This document shows, one piece after another, positions 53,347 to 63,744 of a DNA stretch of 64,000 nucleotides. Under the pieces are notes generated by a model. The model ran no database searches. It worked only from the letters and a program-made list of their open reading frames with translations, and had not been told where the DNA came from. The stretch is from positions 1 through 64,000 of the forward strand of contig NZ_JAHTKI010000009.1 in the NCBI RefSeq assembly GCF_019145475.1, given 5' to 3'. This DNA comes from Pseudomonas botevensis. GTDB taxonomy: Bacteria; Pseudomonadota; Gammaproteobacteria; Pseudomonadales; Pseudomonadaceae. The number at the start of each line of letters is the position of its first letter. The stretch's first letter is position 1. Both the position numbers and the translations under genes were made by a program.

Positions 53347-53385
53347 GTAGCCCCTTTTTTCTGCCCCTACATGTGGAAGGTTACC

Positions 53386-54834
53386 GTGACTCAGAAGCCC
53401 GACCAGTGTCTTGGTGAATGGATCGACCGTGAAGCACTCGCAGAAGCGATGATTCCGCTTATCGGTCAGCTCTACCGCAATAACAACGTGGTGAGCTCGA
53501 TCTATGGCCGCAGCCTGATCAACCAGTCTGTCATCGCGATTCTCAAAGCTCATCGCTTTGCTCGCCATCGTTCTGCCGACGATAGCGAACTCTCCGTCCA
53601 CGAAACATTCCCACTGCTCAAGGCCATGAGCGAGCTCAAGCTCGGCGCGGCTTCGGTGGATCTGGGCAAGTTGGCGTTCAAATTCCGCAACGAAGGCAAC
53701 GGCCGCACCGCCGAGCAATTCGTTCGTGAAGAAATGGCTGACGTGGTTGGCCAGCAAAACGCTTCGGCCCGCAAAGGCACCGACGTTGTTCTGTACGGCT
53801 TCGGTCGTATCGGCCGTCTGCTGGCGCGCATCCTGATCGAGAAAACCGGTGGTGGCGACGGTCTGCGTCTGCGTGCCATCGTGGTGCGCAAGGGCGCCGA
53901 AAACGACCTGACCAAGCGCGCCAGCCTGCTGCGCCGCGATTCGGTACATGGTTCGTTCAACGGCACCATCACCATCGACGAAGAAAACAACACCATCACC
54001 GCCAACGGTAACCTGATCCAGGTGATCTACGCGAAGAACCCGACCGAGGTGGATTACACCCAGTACGGCATCAAAGACGCGCTGCTGGTGGACAACACCG
54101 GTGTATGGCGTGACGCCGATGGCCTGGGTCAGCACCTGCAGTGCCCGGGTATCGACCGCGTTGTTCTGACTGCGCCTGGCAAGGGCAAGCTGAAGAACAT
54201 CGTTCACGGTATCAACCACGGTGAAATCACCGCTGACGACAAGATCGTGTCCGCCGCTTCCTGCACCACCAACGCCATCGTGCCGGTGCTGAAGGCTGTG
54301 AATGACAAGTTCGGCATCGTCAACGGTCACGTCGAAACCGTTCACTCGTACACCAACGACCAGAACCTGATCGACAACTTCCACAAGGGTGATCGCCGTG
54401 GCCGCAGCGCCGCGCTGAACATGGTCATCACCGAGACCGGTGCTGCCACCGCTGCTGCCAAGGCCCTGCCTGAGCTGGCCGGCAAGCTGACCGGTAACGC
54501 GATCCGCGTTCCGACGCCGAACGTCTCGATGGCCATTCTCAACCTGAACCTTGAGAAAGCCGCCACCCGTGAAGAGATGAACGAGTACCTGCGCTACATG
54601 GCGCTGCACTCCGAGCTGCACAAGCAGATCGACTTCGTCAATTCGCAGGAAGTGGTTTCCACCGACTTCGTTGGCTCGCGCCACGCAGGCGTTGTGGACG
54701 CTGAAGCGACCATCACTCAGGATAACCGCGTTGTTCTGTACGTCTGGTACGACAACGAGTTCGGTTACAGCTGCCAGGTGATCCGCGTGATGGAAGACAT
54801 GGCCGGTGTAAACCCGCCAGCGTTCCCGCGCTAA
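53386..54834 (+). CDS. gap: Glyceraldehyde-3-phosphate dehydrogenase, long N-terminally extended form
   Basis: A 482-residue GAPDH, about 140 residues longer than the classic enzyme because of an N-terminal extension (1-125) before the NAD motif LYGFGRIGRLLARIL. The catalytic cysteine is in SAASCTTNAIVPV. This large form is normal in Pseudomonas next to mfd. The GTG at 53386 is preferred because GGAAGG lies just before it; an ATG five codons upstream (53371), giving 487 residues, lacks a site but is also used in annotations. It may serve gluconeogenesis. Confidence 0.92.
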   Translation: MTQKPDQCLGEWIDREALAEAMIPLIGQLYRNNNVVSSIYGRSLINQSVIAILKAHRFARHRSADDSELSVHETFPLLKAMSELKLGAASVDLGKLAFKFRNEGNGRTAEQFVREEMADVVGQQNASARKGTDVVLYGFGRIGRLLARILIEKTGGGDGLRLRAIVVRKGAENDLTKRASLLRRDSVHGSFNGTITIDEENNTITANGNLIQVIYAKNPTEVDYTQYGIKDALLVDNTGVWRDADGLGQHLQCPGIDRVVLTAPGKGKLKNIVHGINHGEITADDKIVSAASCTTNAIVPVLKAVNDKFGIVNGHVETVHSYTNDQNLIDNFHKGDRRGRSAALNMVITETGAATAAAKALPELAGKLTGNAIRVPTPNVSMAILNLNLEKAATREEMNEYLRYMALHSELHKQIDFVNSQEVVSTDFVGSRHAGVVDAEATITQDNRVVLYVWYDNEFGYSCQVIRVMEDMAGVNPPAFPR

Positions 54835-54850
54835 GCCTTAGCCGCAAATG

Positions 54851-54886
54851 AAAACGCCCCGACTCTGGTCGGGGCGTTTTTGTTTG
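54851..54886 (+). terminator. Terminator of gap
   Basis: AAAACGCCCCGAC (54851-54863) and GTCGGGGCGTTTT (54868-54880) form a 13-bp stem with a TCTG loop, followed by T residues. Confidence 0.92.
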
Positions 54887-54928
54887 TGTATCCGTTGGGT
54901 CTTTGTTGTCCGTGCCCGCGAAGGCGTC

Positions 54929-56230
54929 CTAGCGGGCGCCGCCAGGTACAGCCGCCTGCGCCGTGCGCAATTCATGTTTGTTGCCACGGAACAGCACCAG
55001 CGTCGCGATCAGCCCCAGCACTGCCGCGCCGCTGAGCCAGATCCCCGGCGCAGCCTTGTTGTCCAGCACATGAATCAGATAGGTGCAGGCCGCTGGCGTG
55101 AAGCCGCCGAACGTCGCGGTCGCCAGGCTGTAGGCCAGAGAGAACCCGGTCGTACGAACTTCCACCGGCATGATCTCGGTCAGCGCCACCACCATCGCCC
55201 CGTTGTACGAACCGTACAGGAACGACAGCCACAGTTCGACGATCAGCAGATGGCTGAAACTCGGGTTCGCCACCAGCCACGACAGCGCCGGATACGCGGT
55301 GAGAATCGCCAGAATCGTCGCCGCCAGCAGCAGGGGTTTGCGGCCGATCCTGTCAGACACTGACCCCATGACCGGCAGCCAGAAGAAGTTCGACAGGCCG
55401 ATGCACACGGTTACCAGCAAGGCATCGAAGTCGGACAGGTGCAGTTCCGCCTTGCCGAAGGTCGGCGTGTAGGCAGTGATCAGGTAGAACGACACCGTGG
55501 TCATCACCACCAGCGCCATGCCGGCGATGACGATGCCGAAATTCTGGCCGATGGAGCGGACGATTTCCCGTAGGGTAGGGCGGTGTTTGCGCGCCTGAAA
55601 CTCTGGGGTTTCCTCCAGTGAGCGACGAATCATGAAGATCGCCGGGACGATCATGCAGCCGACCAGAAACGGTACGCGCCAGCCCCAGTCACCCATTTGT
55701 TCCGGACTCAGCCAGTGGTTCAGGCCCACGCCAAGCAGGCCGGCGAAGACCACGGCCGCCTGCTGGCTTGCGGATTGCCAACTGACGAAAAAGCCCTTGC
55801 GGCCCGGTGTGGAGATTTCCGCCAGATACACCGACACGCCGCCCAGTTCCACGCCAGCGGAAAAGCCTTGCAGCAACCGGCCGAGCAGTACCAGCAGCGG
55901 AGCGGCGACGCCGAGGGTGGCGTATCCCGGAACGCAGGCAATCAGCACCGTCCCGGCCGCCATCAGCGCCAGCGTGATGATCAGGCCTTGTCGACGGCCA
56001 TGGCGGTCGATATAGGCACCGAGGAAGATCGCTCCCAGCGGACGCATCAGGAAACCGGCGCCGAAGGTCGCCAGTGAGAGCATCAGGGAAGCGAAGGCGC
56101 TGTCGGCCGGGAAGAACGTCTTGGCGATGGCCGTGGCGTAGAAGCCGTAGACCATGAAGTCGAACATTTCGAGAAAGTTGCCGCTGACAACGCGAAAAAT
56201 CGCTTTGCCTTTGCCCGTGGTCGAGGACAT
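54929..56230 (-). CDS. MFS transporter, citrate/tricarballylate-proton symporter type
   Basis: A 433-residue member of the metabolite:H+ symporter family with twelve membrane helices. [20 protein letters not shown], the loop DRHGRRQ and [10 protein letters not shown] are typical of the CitA/TcuC group. It would import citrate or a similar acid. It replaces genes found here in P. aeruginosa and is single, with no catabolic partners beside it. The exact substrate is not certain. Confidence 0.85.
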   Translation of the reverse strand: MSSTTGKGKAIFRVVSGNFLEMFDFMVYGFYATAIAKTFFPADSAFASLMLSLATFGAGFLMRPLGAIFLGAYIDRHGRRQGLIITLALMAAGTVLIACVPGYATLGVAAPLLVLLGRLLQGFSAGVELGGVSVYLAEISTPGRKGFFVSWQSASQQAAVVFAGLLGVGLNHWLSPEQMGDWGWRVPFLVGCMIVPAIFMIRRSLEETPEFQARKHRPTLREIVRSIGQNFGIVIAGMALVVMTTVSFYLITAYTPTFGKAELHLSDFDALLVTVCIGLSNFFWLPVMGSVSDRIGRKPLLLAATILAILTAYPALSWLVANPSFSHLLIVELWLSFLYGSYNGAMVVALTEIMPVEVRTTGFSLAYSLATATFGGFTPAACTYLIHVLDNKAAPGIWLSGAAVLGLIATLVLFRGNKHELRTAQAAVPGGAR

Positions 56231-56337
56231 TTTTAGTTACTCACTTTTGAGTTTTGTATAAAGGCGTTGCATTCGTATGGGAGCGAGCGGGCGCTGTATT
56301 CATAATGGCGGGCGCGGTTTTGCGGGGAGATGAAGAA

Positions 56338-57354
56338 TTGTTAACTGGACGGTTAGCGGCAATTGTGATGCTGATGGTGACTTTGCCTGGCTGCGGTAAC
56401 GGCGATGCCATGGAAAGCTTCGGCGGGCCGACCATGGGCAGCACTTACTCGATCAAGTACGTGCGCCACGCCGGTCTGGCTGACGCCGAACAAGTGCGCA
56501 GTGAAGTGGAAGCGATCCTCGGCGAAGTGGATCGGCAAATGTCGACTTATCGCAGCGACTCGGATATCGAGCGTTTTAACGCCTTACCGGCCAATCGTTG
56601 TCAGACCATGCCGGCCCCGGTGCTCGAATTGATTCGCGTCGGCGAGCAGCTGTCAGAGCAAAGCGAAGGCGCCTACGACCTGACCGTCGAACCGCTGATG
56701 AACCTTTGGGGCTTCGGCCCGCAAGGGCGCGAAGAAAAAGTCCCGAGTCCTGCGGCACTGGCCGAAACCCGGCAACGGGTCGGTTACCGGCACCTGCGCA
56801 TCGAAGGCGATCAATTGTGCAAGGATGCGGCGGTCGAGGTCGATTTCAACAGCATCGCCGCCGGTTATGCCGTCGACACCATTGCCGCCCGGCTCGAAGC
56901 GATGGGCATCCATGACTACCTTGCCGAGGCCACTGGCGAGCTCAAGGCCTCTGGCAAGAAGCTGGATGGCTCGCCCTGGCGTATCGCGCTGGAAGAGCCA
57001 CGAGACGATCAGCAGGTCGCCGAGCGCATCATCAGCGTCGATGGCTATGGCGTCTCCACCTCCGGCGACTACCGCAACTATTTTCAGCAGGATGGCCGGC
57101 GTTATTCCCACACCTTCGATGCCCGCAGCGGCGCCCCCGTCCTGCATAACCTGGCGTCGGTCACGGTAATTCATCCTTCAGCGTTGATGGCCGATGGACT
57201 ATCGACGCTGTTGCTGATTCTCGGTCCCGAAGCGGCGTGGGACTATGCCGAAAAACACGACATTGGTGCATTCTTTGTGATTCGTGCCGATACAGGTTTC
57301 GTCACACGCACCAGTCAGGCTTTCGAGCGCCTCAGTGGTGGAAAAACTGACTGA
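56338..57354 (+). CDS. apbE: FAD:protein FMN transferase ApbE (lipoprotein)
   Basis: A 338-residue flavin transferase that links FMN to Thr or Ser of NqrB/NqrC, RnfG-type and other proteins in the periplasm. A short lipoprotein signal ends at LPGC. The conserved segments GPTMGSTYSIKY, DFNSIAAGYAVD and SGDYRNYF are seen. The start is unclear: TTG at 56338 has GGGGAG upstream and gives a proper signal peptide, while ATG at 56305 lacks a site. No nqr operon is adjacent in this window, so the target protein must be encoded elsewhere. Confidence 0.88.
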   Translation: MLTGRLAAIVMLMVTLPGCGNGDAMESFGGPTMGSTYSIKYVRHAGLADAEQVRSEVEAILGEVDRQMSTYRSDSDIERFNALPANRCQTMPAPVLELIRVGEQLSEQSEGAYDLTVEPLMNLWGFGPQGREEKVPSPAALAETRQRVGYRHLRIEGDQLCKDAAVEVDFNSIAAGYAVDTIAARLEAMGIHDYLAEATGELKASGKKLDGSPWRIALEEPRDDQQVAERIISVDGYGVSTSGDYRNYFQQDGRRYSHTFDARSGAPVLHNLASVTVIHPSALMADGLSTLLLILGPEAAWDYAEKHDIGAFFVIRADTGFVTRTSQAFERLSGGKTD

Positions 57355-57551
57355 GGACAATACGAAAACTGGCGTTCCAGTGCAGGCAAAAGTAGCCTAC
57401 GACGCGACCAAGGGTTAATGTGCGCGGCGTTGACGCTTCTATAGACTGTGTCCGGGTTCTTCACTGGCCCCCAATTGTTCCTTCGCGCCGTCGTTCGGCG
57501 TGATTTAGCCGCCGGTGCTGCTGGCATCGCGGCCTGTTCTGAGGAGTACGC

Positions 57552-58946
57552 ATGGCTGTCTACAACTACGACGTGGTGGTGCTGGGTTCCGGCCCGGCGG
57601 GAGAAGGCGCGGCAATGAACGCCGCCAAAGCAGGGCGCAAGGTGGCGATGGTCGACAGCCGTCGCCAGGTCGGCGGTAACTGCACCCACCTGGGCACCAT
57701 CCCGTCCAAGGCACTGCGTCATTCGGTGCGGCAGATCATGCAGTTCAACACCAACCCGATGTTCCGGGCCATTGGTGAGCCGCGCTGGTTCTCGTTCCCG
57801 GACGTGCTGAAAAGCGCCGAGAAGGTCATCTCCAAGCAAGTCGCCTCGCGTACCGGTTACTATGCCCGTAACCGCGTCGACGTGTTCTTCGGCACTGGCA
57901 GCTTCGCCGACGAGCAAACCATCGAAGTGGTCTGCGCCAACGGTGTGGTCGAGAAACTGGTGGCCAAGCACATCATCATCGCCACCGGCTCGCGCCCGTA
58001 TCGTCCGGCCGACATCGATTTCCACCACCCGCGCATCTACGATAGCGACACCATCCTCAGCCTCGGCCACACCCCGCGCAAACTGATCGTTTACGGCGCC
58101 GGCGTGATCGGTTGCGAATACGCCTCGATCTTCAGCGGCCTGGGTGTGCTGGTTGAACTGGTGGACAACCGTGGCCAGTTGCTGAGCTTCCTCGACTCGG
58201 AAATCTCCCAGGCGTTGAGCTACCACTTCAGCAACAACAACATCACCGTGCGCCACAACGAAGAATATGACCGCGTCGAAGGCGTGGACAACGGCGTGAT
58301 CCTGCACCTCAAGTCCGGCAAGAAAATCAAGGCCGACGCCTTGCTCTGGTGCAACGGCCGGACCGGCAACACCGACCAGTTGGGTCTGGAAAACATCGGC
58401 GTCAAGGTCAACAGCCGGGGCCAGATCGAAGTCGACGAGAACTACCGCACCTGCGTGCAGAACATCTACGGTGCCGGTGACGTGATCGGCTGGCCGAGCC
58501 TGGCCAGTGCCGCCCACGACCAAGGTCGTTCGGCCGCCGGCAGCATCGTCGACAATGGCAGCTGGCGCTTCGTCAATGACGTGCCGACCGGCATCTACAC
58601 CATTCCTGAGATCAGCTCGATCGGCAAGAACGAGCAGGAGCTGACCCAGGCCAAGGTCCCGTACGAAGTGGGCAAGGCGTTCTTCAAGAGCATGGCGCGG
58701 GCGCAGATCGCCGGCGAGCCGCAAGGCATGCTGAAGATCCTGTTCCACCGCGAGACCCTGCAAGTGCTGGGCGTGCATTGCTTCGGTTATCAGGCGTCGG
58801 AGATCGTCCACATCGGTCAGGCGATCATGAACCAGCCGGGTGAGCTGAATACCCTGAAGTATTTCGTCAACACCACGTTCAACTACCCGACCATGGCCGA
58901 AGCCTATCGGGTAGCGGCGTATGACGGCCTCAACCGGCTTTTTTGA
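57552..58946 (+). CDS. sthA: Soluble pyridine nucleotide transhydrogenase
   Basis: A 464-residue FAD enzyme that passes hydride between NADPH and NAD+. The FAD motif [13 protein letters not shown] and the region [15 protein letters not shown] are present; only the first of the usual two redox cysteines remains, as is known for SthA. The NAD motif is [13 protein letters not shown]. The ATG follows a GAGGAG site. The 57355-57551 gap shows no ORF that looks coding. Confidence 0.96.
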   Translation: MAVYNYDVVVLGSGPAGEGAAMNAAKAGRKVAMVDSRRQVGGNCTHLGTIPSKALRHSVRQIMQFNTNPMFRAIGEPRWFSFPDVLKSAEKVISKQVASRTGYYARNRVDVFFGTGSFADEQTIEVVCANGVVEKLVAKHIIIATGSRPYRPADIDFHHPRIYDSDTILSLGHTPRKLIVYGAGVIGCEYASIFSGLGVLVELVDNRGQLLSFLDSEISQALSYHFSNNNITVRHNEEYDRVEGVDNGVILHLKSGKKIKADALLWCNGRTGNTDQLGLENIGVKVNSRGQIEVDENYRTCVQNIYGAGDVIGWPSLASAAHDQGRSAAGSIVDNGSWRFVNDVPTGIYTIPEISSIGKNEQELTQAKVPYEVGKAFFKSMARAQIAGEPQGMLKILFHRETLQVLGVHCFGYQASEIVHIGQAIMNQPGELNTLKYFVNTTFNYPTMAEAYRVAAYDGLNRLF

Positions 58947-58988
58947 GCGGCTCCGGCCGGTGGCCTGAGCCGGCCGGGGAGACCGATT

Positions 58989-59711
58989 TCAGCAATTCTC
59001 GAGGGTGGCAGTGGCCAAACCGGGAAAGTCTGTAATCAGGCTGTCAACGCCGAAGTCGGCGAGTCTGCGCATCAGCGCAGGCTCGTTGACGGTCCACACC
59101 GACACATGCAGCCCCTGACGCTGCGCCTTCTGCAAGCGTTCCGGCGTGCAGAGTGTCCAGTTCAACGCCAGAATCTCGCAGCCATAGTTTTGCGCCACCT
59201 TCAGCGGGTCGAGCCAGGCGTACTCGGCGACCAGTCCGCGCGAGACGTCCGGCACCAGTTCCTGCGCAGCCTTCAATACTTCCCGCGAGCTCGAAGTGAT
59301 TGTCACCTTGTCGAGCAGGCCATGCCGTTGCACCATTTCGCGGATGGCCAGCACGGTGGTCGCGGCGCGAGTGCGCGAGGCGCTTTTGACTTCCAGCTGC
59401 CAGTGATCGAAATCACACTTTTCGAACAGTTCTTCCAGTGTCGGGATCGGGCAGGGCTTGATCCAGCCCGGGCCGCCCTTGCGCGCATCGTAGGTCACCA
59501 GCTCTGCAGCCGTGTGCTCGACGACCTTGCCACGCCGGTCGGTGGTGCGTTTGAGGGTCGGGTCGTGGATGACCATCAGCTCGCCGTCACTGGACAGGTG
59601 CAAGTCCAGTTCGCAACGGCGCACGCCGTGCTTGAGGCATTCCTGAAAGCTGGTCAGGGTGTTTTCCGGTGCTTCGCCCTTGGCGCCGCGGTGGCCGTAG
59701 ATAAGGGTCAC
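58989..59711 (-). CDS. glpQ: Glycerophosphodiester phosphodiesterase
   Basis: A 240-residue cytoplasmic GDPD (UgpQ-like, without a signal peptide). The active-site pattern HRGAKGEAPENTLTSF, the metal ligands in ELDLHLSSDGELMVIHD and the second His are seen. It releases glycerol-3-phosphate from deacylated phospholipids. It starts with GTG, after an AAGGAAG site, 14 bases after the PilZ gene stop, so the two are probably one operon. Confidence 0.9.
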   Translation of the reverse strand: MTLIYGHRGAKGEAPENTLTSFQECLKHGVRRCELDLHLSSDGELMVIHDPTLKRTTDRRGKVVEHTAAELVTYDARKGGPGWIKPCPIPTLEELFEKCDFDHWQLEVKSASRTRAATTVLAIREMVQRHGLLDKVTITSSSREVLKAAQELVPDVSRGLVAEYAWLDPLKVAQNYGCEILALNWTLCTPERLQKAQRQGLHVSVWTVNEPALMRRLADFGVDSLITDFPGLATATLENC

Positions 59712-59725
59712 GGTTCTTCCTTAAT

Positions 59726-60307
59726 TTAAATGCCTGAATCGTTTTGTTCGCGGGCCAGACGTCGTTCCTGGGCCTGCTTTTGCAAGATGTAGCGGGCGAG
59801 CAACTGGCGCTGGGCATCGGTCAGGTGTTCGAACTCGGTGCCGATGTCGTAGCCGTCGCCCTTGCGGTCGCAATGGGTCACGCGGGCGCGCAGCAGCAGG
59901 CCGTGTGCCTGGGGCATCAGCACCATTTTGACCGACAGGTGCGCGCCGGTGGCGATCGGGGCCGGATTCTGGAAGTCGATGCCGCCCTCGGAAATGATCA
60001 CCGGTTGCGGCTCGCCGATCTGGCCGAGCGCGGTCAGGGCGATCACCTGGCTGAGCAGGTCGATGCGTTTGTTCTGGGATTTGAGGAACGCCGCGATCGC
60101 CCGGTCGCGCTCGTTGATCTGGCGCAACAGGTGCTGCGACTCGAATTCGCTCAGGTGCAGTTCGCTGAGCACGTTGAAAAGTGGAGAAGCATCCTGCAAC
60201 ACTTCCTGGCCTGCGGCTTCGAGAGCGGACAGGGGCCGAATTTCCAGTGCGATCGAGTCCTCGATACGGTAGTATTCGCGGCGATCTTCTTCATCTAATG
60301 TCGACAT
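59726..60307 (-). CDS. PilZ domain protein (c-di-GMP binding type)
   Basis: A 193-residue protein. The RxxxR motif is at Arg10-Arg14 (RREYYR). The second motif, normally (D/N)xSxxG, reads IISEGG, so the acidic/amide residue is replaced by Ile. A helical insert (about 55-95) lies between the two. Flagellar or biofilm regulation is the usual role; c-di-GMP binding may be weak and is not shown. It is encoded divergently from lolC. Confidence 0.83.
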   Translation of the reverse strand: MSTLDEEDRREYYRIEDSIALEIRPLSALEAAGQEVLQDASPLFNVLSELHLSEFESQHLLRQINERDRAIAAFLKSQNKRIDLLSQVIALTALGQIGEPQPVIISEGGIDFQNPAPIATGAHLSVKMVLMPQAHGLLLRARVTHCDRKGDGYDIGTEFEHLTDAQRQLLARYILQKQAQERRLAREQNDSGI

Positions 60308-60401
60308 GGCGAACCCATGGTAGCGGCGGTGGTCTGAGTGTAAAGCTGGTTATCGACCCCCGCCACAAGGACGTTCCTTTTCCCTCCGAACAAGCCCCGA
60401 C

Positions 60402-61652
60402 ATGTTCAGACCTCTCTTCGTATTTATCGGCACGCGTTATACCCGTGCAAAGCGTCGCAATCATTTTGTGTCATTCATTTCCCTGACTTCGATGATCGGG
60501 CTCGCGCTTGGCGTGGTCGTGATGATCGTGGTGCTGTCGGTGATGAACGGCTTCGATCATGAGATGCGCACCCGCGTGCTGGGCATGGTGCCCCACGCGA
60601 CCATCGAATCCGGTGAAGCCATCAGTGACTGGCAGAGCCTGGCTGCCAAAGTGAAGCAGAACCCGCAGGTGACGGCCGTCGCGCCGTTCACCCAGATGCA
60701 GGGACTGCTGACCAACAACGGCCAGGTGTCCAAGGTGTTGCTCAATGCCATCGATCCGGCGCTCGAGCGCAACGTGTCGATCATCGACAACTTCATGAAG
60801 CAGGGCAAACTCGACGACCTGACGCCGGGCAGCTTCGGCATCGTCATCGGTGACAAGGCCGCGACCAAGCTTGGCGTGGGCATCGGCGACAAGATCACCT
60901 TCGTCGCCCCGGAGGTCAGCGTGACCCCGGCCGGGATGTTCCCGCGCATGAAGCGCTTCACCGTGGTCGGCATCTTCCATGTCGGCGCCGGCGAGCTCGA
61001 CGGCTATCTGGGCGTCACCAACCTGCAGGATCTGGCGAAGATGCATCGCTGGAAGCCGGATCAGGTGCAGGGCCTGCGGCTGAAGTTCGACGACTTGTTC
61101 CAGGCGCCGCGCGTGGCCTGGAACATCGCCCAGCAGCTCGGCGAAGACCATTACTACGCCCGCGACTGGACCCGTACCCACGGCAACCTGTATCAGGCGA
61201 TCCGCATGGAAAAAGCCATGATCGGCCTGCTGTTGCTGCTGATCGTTGCCGTCGCCGCGTTCAACATCATTTCTACCCTGGTGATGGTGGTGAACGACAA
61301 GAAGGGCGACATCGCCATTCTGCGTACCCTCGGCGCCACGCCGGGCACGATCATGCGCACGTTCATGGTGCAGGGCACGGTCATCGGCGTGGTCGGTACA
61401 GCCATCGGCGCGGTGGTCGGGATCTTTGCCGCACTCAACGTCAGCGCGGCGATTTCGGCTCTCGAAGGCCTGATCGGACACAAGTTCCTTAATGCTGACG
61501 TGTATTTCATTGATTATCTTCCGTCGCAGATACAGACCCAGGATGTGGTCATGGTCTGCGCCGCTGCGTTGGTCCTGAGTTTCCTCGCCACCCTGTATCC
61601 AGCCTGGCGTGCCGCGCGCACCCAGCCGGCGGAGGCGCTACGTTATGAGTGA
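60402..61652 (+). CDS. lolC: Lipoprotein-releasing ABC transporter permease LolC
   Basis: A 416-residue inner-membrane protein with one N-terminal helix (about 26-48), a large periplasmic domain and three C-terminal helices. It forms LolCDE with LolD and LolE and passes outer-membrane lipoproteins to LolA. The conserved start [13 protein letters not shown] is shared with the second permease at 62407. Its 3' end overlaps lolD by eight bases. Confidence 0.93.
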   Translation: MFRPLFVFIGTRYTRAKRRNHFVSFISLTSMIGLALGVVVMIVVLSVMNGFDHEMRTRVLGMVPHATIESGEAISDWQSLAAKVKQNPQVTAVAPFTQMQGLLTNNGQVSKVLLNAIDPALERNVSIIDNFMKQGKLDDLTPGSFGIVIGDKAATKLGVGIGDKITFVAPEVSVTPAGMFPRMKRFTVVGIFHVGAGELDGYLGVTNLQDLAKMHRWKPDQVQGLRLKFDDLFQAPRVAWNIAQQLGEDHYYARDWTRTHGNLYQAIRMEKAMIGLLLLLIVAVAAFNIISTLVMVVNDKKGDIAILRTLGATPGTIMRTFMVQGTVIGVVGTAIGAVVGIFAALNVSAAISALEGLIGHKFLNADVYFIDYLPSQIQTQDVVMVCAAALVLSFLATLYPAWRAARTQPAEALRYE

Positions 61653-62343
61653 GTCGGGCATGAGTGAAAAAGCAATCTTGAGCTGCCGCAACCTGGGCAA
61701 ATCCTACGAGGAAGGCCCGGAGTCGGTGCAGGTGTTGGCCGGTCTGCAACTGGAGTTGCACCCAGGCGAGCGGGTAGCGATCGTAGGCACGTCGGGTTCG
61801 GGCAAAAGTACCTTGCTCAACCTGTTGGGCGGTCTCGACACCCCGACCAAGGGTAGCGTCTGGCTCGACGGCGAAGAACTCTCGGCGCTCAACGAGAAGA
61901 AGCGCGGCCTGCTGCGTAACCGTGCACTGGGTTTCGTCTACCAGTTCCACCACTTGCTGCCGGAATTCACCGCACTGGAAAACGTCTGCATGCCGCTGCT
62001 GATCGGCAAGACGCCGATCCCGGAAGCGCGTCAACGCGCGACCGCGCTGCTGGAGCGGGTAGGGCTGGCCCATCGCCTGGAGCACAAACCGGCCGAGCTG
62101 TCCGGTGGCGAGCGTCAGCGCGTGGCCATCGCCCGCGCGCTGGTGAACAAGCCAGGCCTGGTGATGCTTGACGAGCCGACCGGCAACCTCGACTCCCACA
62201 CCGCCCAGGGCATCCAGGATTTGATGCTGGAACTCAGCACTTCGATGCGTACCGCGTTCCTGGTGGTGACCCACGACATGAACCTGGCCCGCCAGATGGA
62301 TCGCGTCCTGCACCTCAACGAAGGTTGCCTGACACCTATCTGA
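61645..62343 (+). CDS. lolD: Lipoprotein-releasing system ATPase LolD
   Basis: A 232-residue ATPase with Walker [10 protein letters not shown], signature [10 protein letters not shown] and Walker [12 protein letters not shown]. It powers LolC/LolE. The ATG at 61645 has GGAGG nine bases upstream, inside lolC; a second ATG at 61660 gives a 227-residue form. A strong terminator lies just after its stop. Confidence 0.95.
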   Translation: MSESGMSEKAILSCRNLGKSYEEGPESVQVLAGLQLELHPGERVAIVGTSGSGKSTLLNLLGGLDTPTKGSVWLDGEELSALNEKKRGLLRNRALGFVYQFHHLLPEFTALENVCMPLLIGKTPIPEARQRATALLERVGLAHRLEHKPAELSGGERQRVAIARALVNKPGLVMLDEPTGNLDSHTAQGIQDLMLELSTSMRTAFLVVTHDMNLARQMDRVLHLNEGCLTPI

Positions 62344-62352
62344 TGGGTTGAA

Positions 62353-62389
62353 ACCCGAAGCCTGAAAAGGCTTCGGGTCTTTTATTTTT
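62353..62389 (+). terminator. Strong terminator inside the lolCDE group
   Basis: ACCCGAAGCC (62353-62362; starting A to C) and GGCTTCGGGT (62369-62378) form a 10-bp stem followed by CTTTTATTTTT. It separates lolD from lolE by only a few dozen bases. Confidence 0.9.
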
Positions 62390-62406
62390 ATACGGTGCCC
62401 CAGCGA

Positions 62407-63651
62407 ATGTTCAGACCGTTATCGATCTTTATCGGCACGCGCTATACCCGCGCCAAGCGCCGCAATCGCTTTGTTTCGTTCATTTCGATGACCTCGATGA
62501 TCGGCCTCGCCCTCGGCGTGCTGGCGATGATCGTGGTGTTGTCGGTGATGAACGGCTTCCAGCGCGAGATGAGCTCGCGCATCCTCGGCATGGTGCCCCA
62601 CGCGACCATCGTCGGCGTCAAGCCGATCGATGACTGGCAGCCGGTGGCCGCCGCCGCGATGAAAAATCCCGAAGTCACCGCCGCCGTACCGTTCACCGAG
62701 ATGGAAGGCATGCTGTCCTACAAGGGCTTGATGCAGCCGATCCAGATCAGCGGCGTCGATCCGGCGCAGGAAGGCAAGGTGTCGATCGTCGCCCAGCACA
62801 TTGTGCAAGGTCGTCTCGACGCCCTGAAGCCGGGCGAATTCGGCGTGGTGCTCGGTGAAATCACCGCACGGCGCTTCCGCCTCAACGTCGGCGACAAGAT
62901 CACCCTGATCGTGCCGGAAGTCAGCACCGCACCGGGGGGCATCACCCCGCGCATGCAGCGCTTGAATGTGGTCGGCGTGTTCAAGGTCGGTGCCGAGCTG
63001 GACGGCTCCATGGGCCTGATCCATGTGGCCGATGCCGCGCAGATGCAGCACTGGGAGCCGAATCAGGTGCAGAGCGTGCGCCTGGCGGTGAAAGACCTGT
63101 ACGCCGCGCCGAAAGTCTCCTCGGACATCGCCGCCGGCCTTGGCGCCGAGTTCAAGGCTGACGACTGGACGCACACCCAGGGCAGCCTGTTCAGCGCGAT
63201 GAAAATGGAAAAGACCATGATCGGTCTGTTGTTGCTGATGATCGTCGCGGTGGCGGCGTTCAACATCATCGCGACCCTGATCATGGTGGTGAACGACAAG
63301 GGTGCGGACATTGCAATCCTGCGCACCATCGGCGCCACGCCACGGCAGATCATGGCGATCTTCATGGTGCAGGGCACGGTGATCGGGATTGTCGGCACAC
63401 TGATCGGCGGCGTGCTCGGCGTGATCGCCGCGCTGAACGTCAGCGAGCTGGTGGGCTGGATGGAGCGGGTGACCGGGCAGCACATCTTCAGTTCCGACGT
63501 GTATTTCGTCAGCAACCTGCCGTCCGAATTGCAGGGCGGCGACGTGCTGCTGATCTGCTCGGCGGGCTTTATCCTCAGCTTCCTGGCAACGGTGTATCCG
63601 GCCTGGCGTGCGGCGAAGATCGAGCCGGCGCATGCGCTGAGATATTCGTAA
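62407..63651 (+). CDS. lolE: Lipoprotein-releasing ABC transporter permease LolE
   Basis: A 414-residue permease, closely similar to LolC along its length (shared starts [13 protein letters not shown] and [10 protein letters not shown], and the same MIGLLLL transmembrane region). The two look like an old tandem duplication. The ATG at 62407 has a weak site; a GTG at 62395 is also possible. It completes the LolCDE complex. Confidence 0.92.
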   Translation: MFRPLSIFIGTRYTRAKRRNRFVSFISMTSMIGLALGVLAMIVVLSVMNGFQREMSSRILGMVPHATIVGVKPIDDWQPVAAAAMKNPEVTAAVPFTEMEGMLSYKGLMQPIQISGVDPAQEGKVSIVAQHIVQGRLDALKPGEFGVVLGEITARRFRLNVGDKITLIVPEVSTAPGGITPRMQRLNVVGVFKVGAELDGSMGLIHVADAAQMQHWEPNQVQSVRLAVKDLYAAPKVSSDIAAGLGAEFKADDWTHTQGSLFSAMKMEKTMIGLLLLMIVAVAAFNIIATLIMVVNDKGADIAILRTIGATPRQIMAIFMVQGTVIGIVGTLIGGVLGVIAALNVSELVGWMERVTGQHIFSSDVYFVSNLPSELQGGDVLLICSAGFILSFLATVYPAWRAAKIEPAHALRYS

Positions 63652-63665
63652 GCTTCAAGGCTGCT

Positions 63666-63740
63666 TTCGCGGGCAAGCCCGCTCCCACAGGGATTTGTGC
63701 ATGACACAGGTCTATCGTAGGAGCGGGCTTGCTCGCAAAA
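63666..63740. repeat. REP-like paired palindrome
   Basis: TTCGCGGGCAAGCCCGCTCCC (63666-63686) and GGAGCGGGCTTGCTCGCAAAA (63720-63740) are near-perfect inverted arms, the same family as at 46186. It lies between converging lolE and histidine kinase genes. Confidence 0.85.
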
Positions 63741-63744
63741 GGGC

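Noticed and set aside
53084-53350. Open frame of 88 codons before gap
   Set aside because: It spans the gap promoter and has no ribosome binding site or family match.
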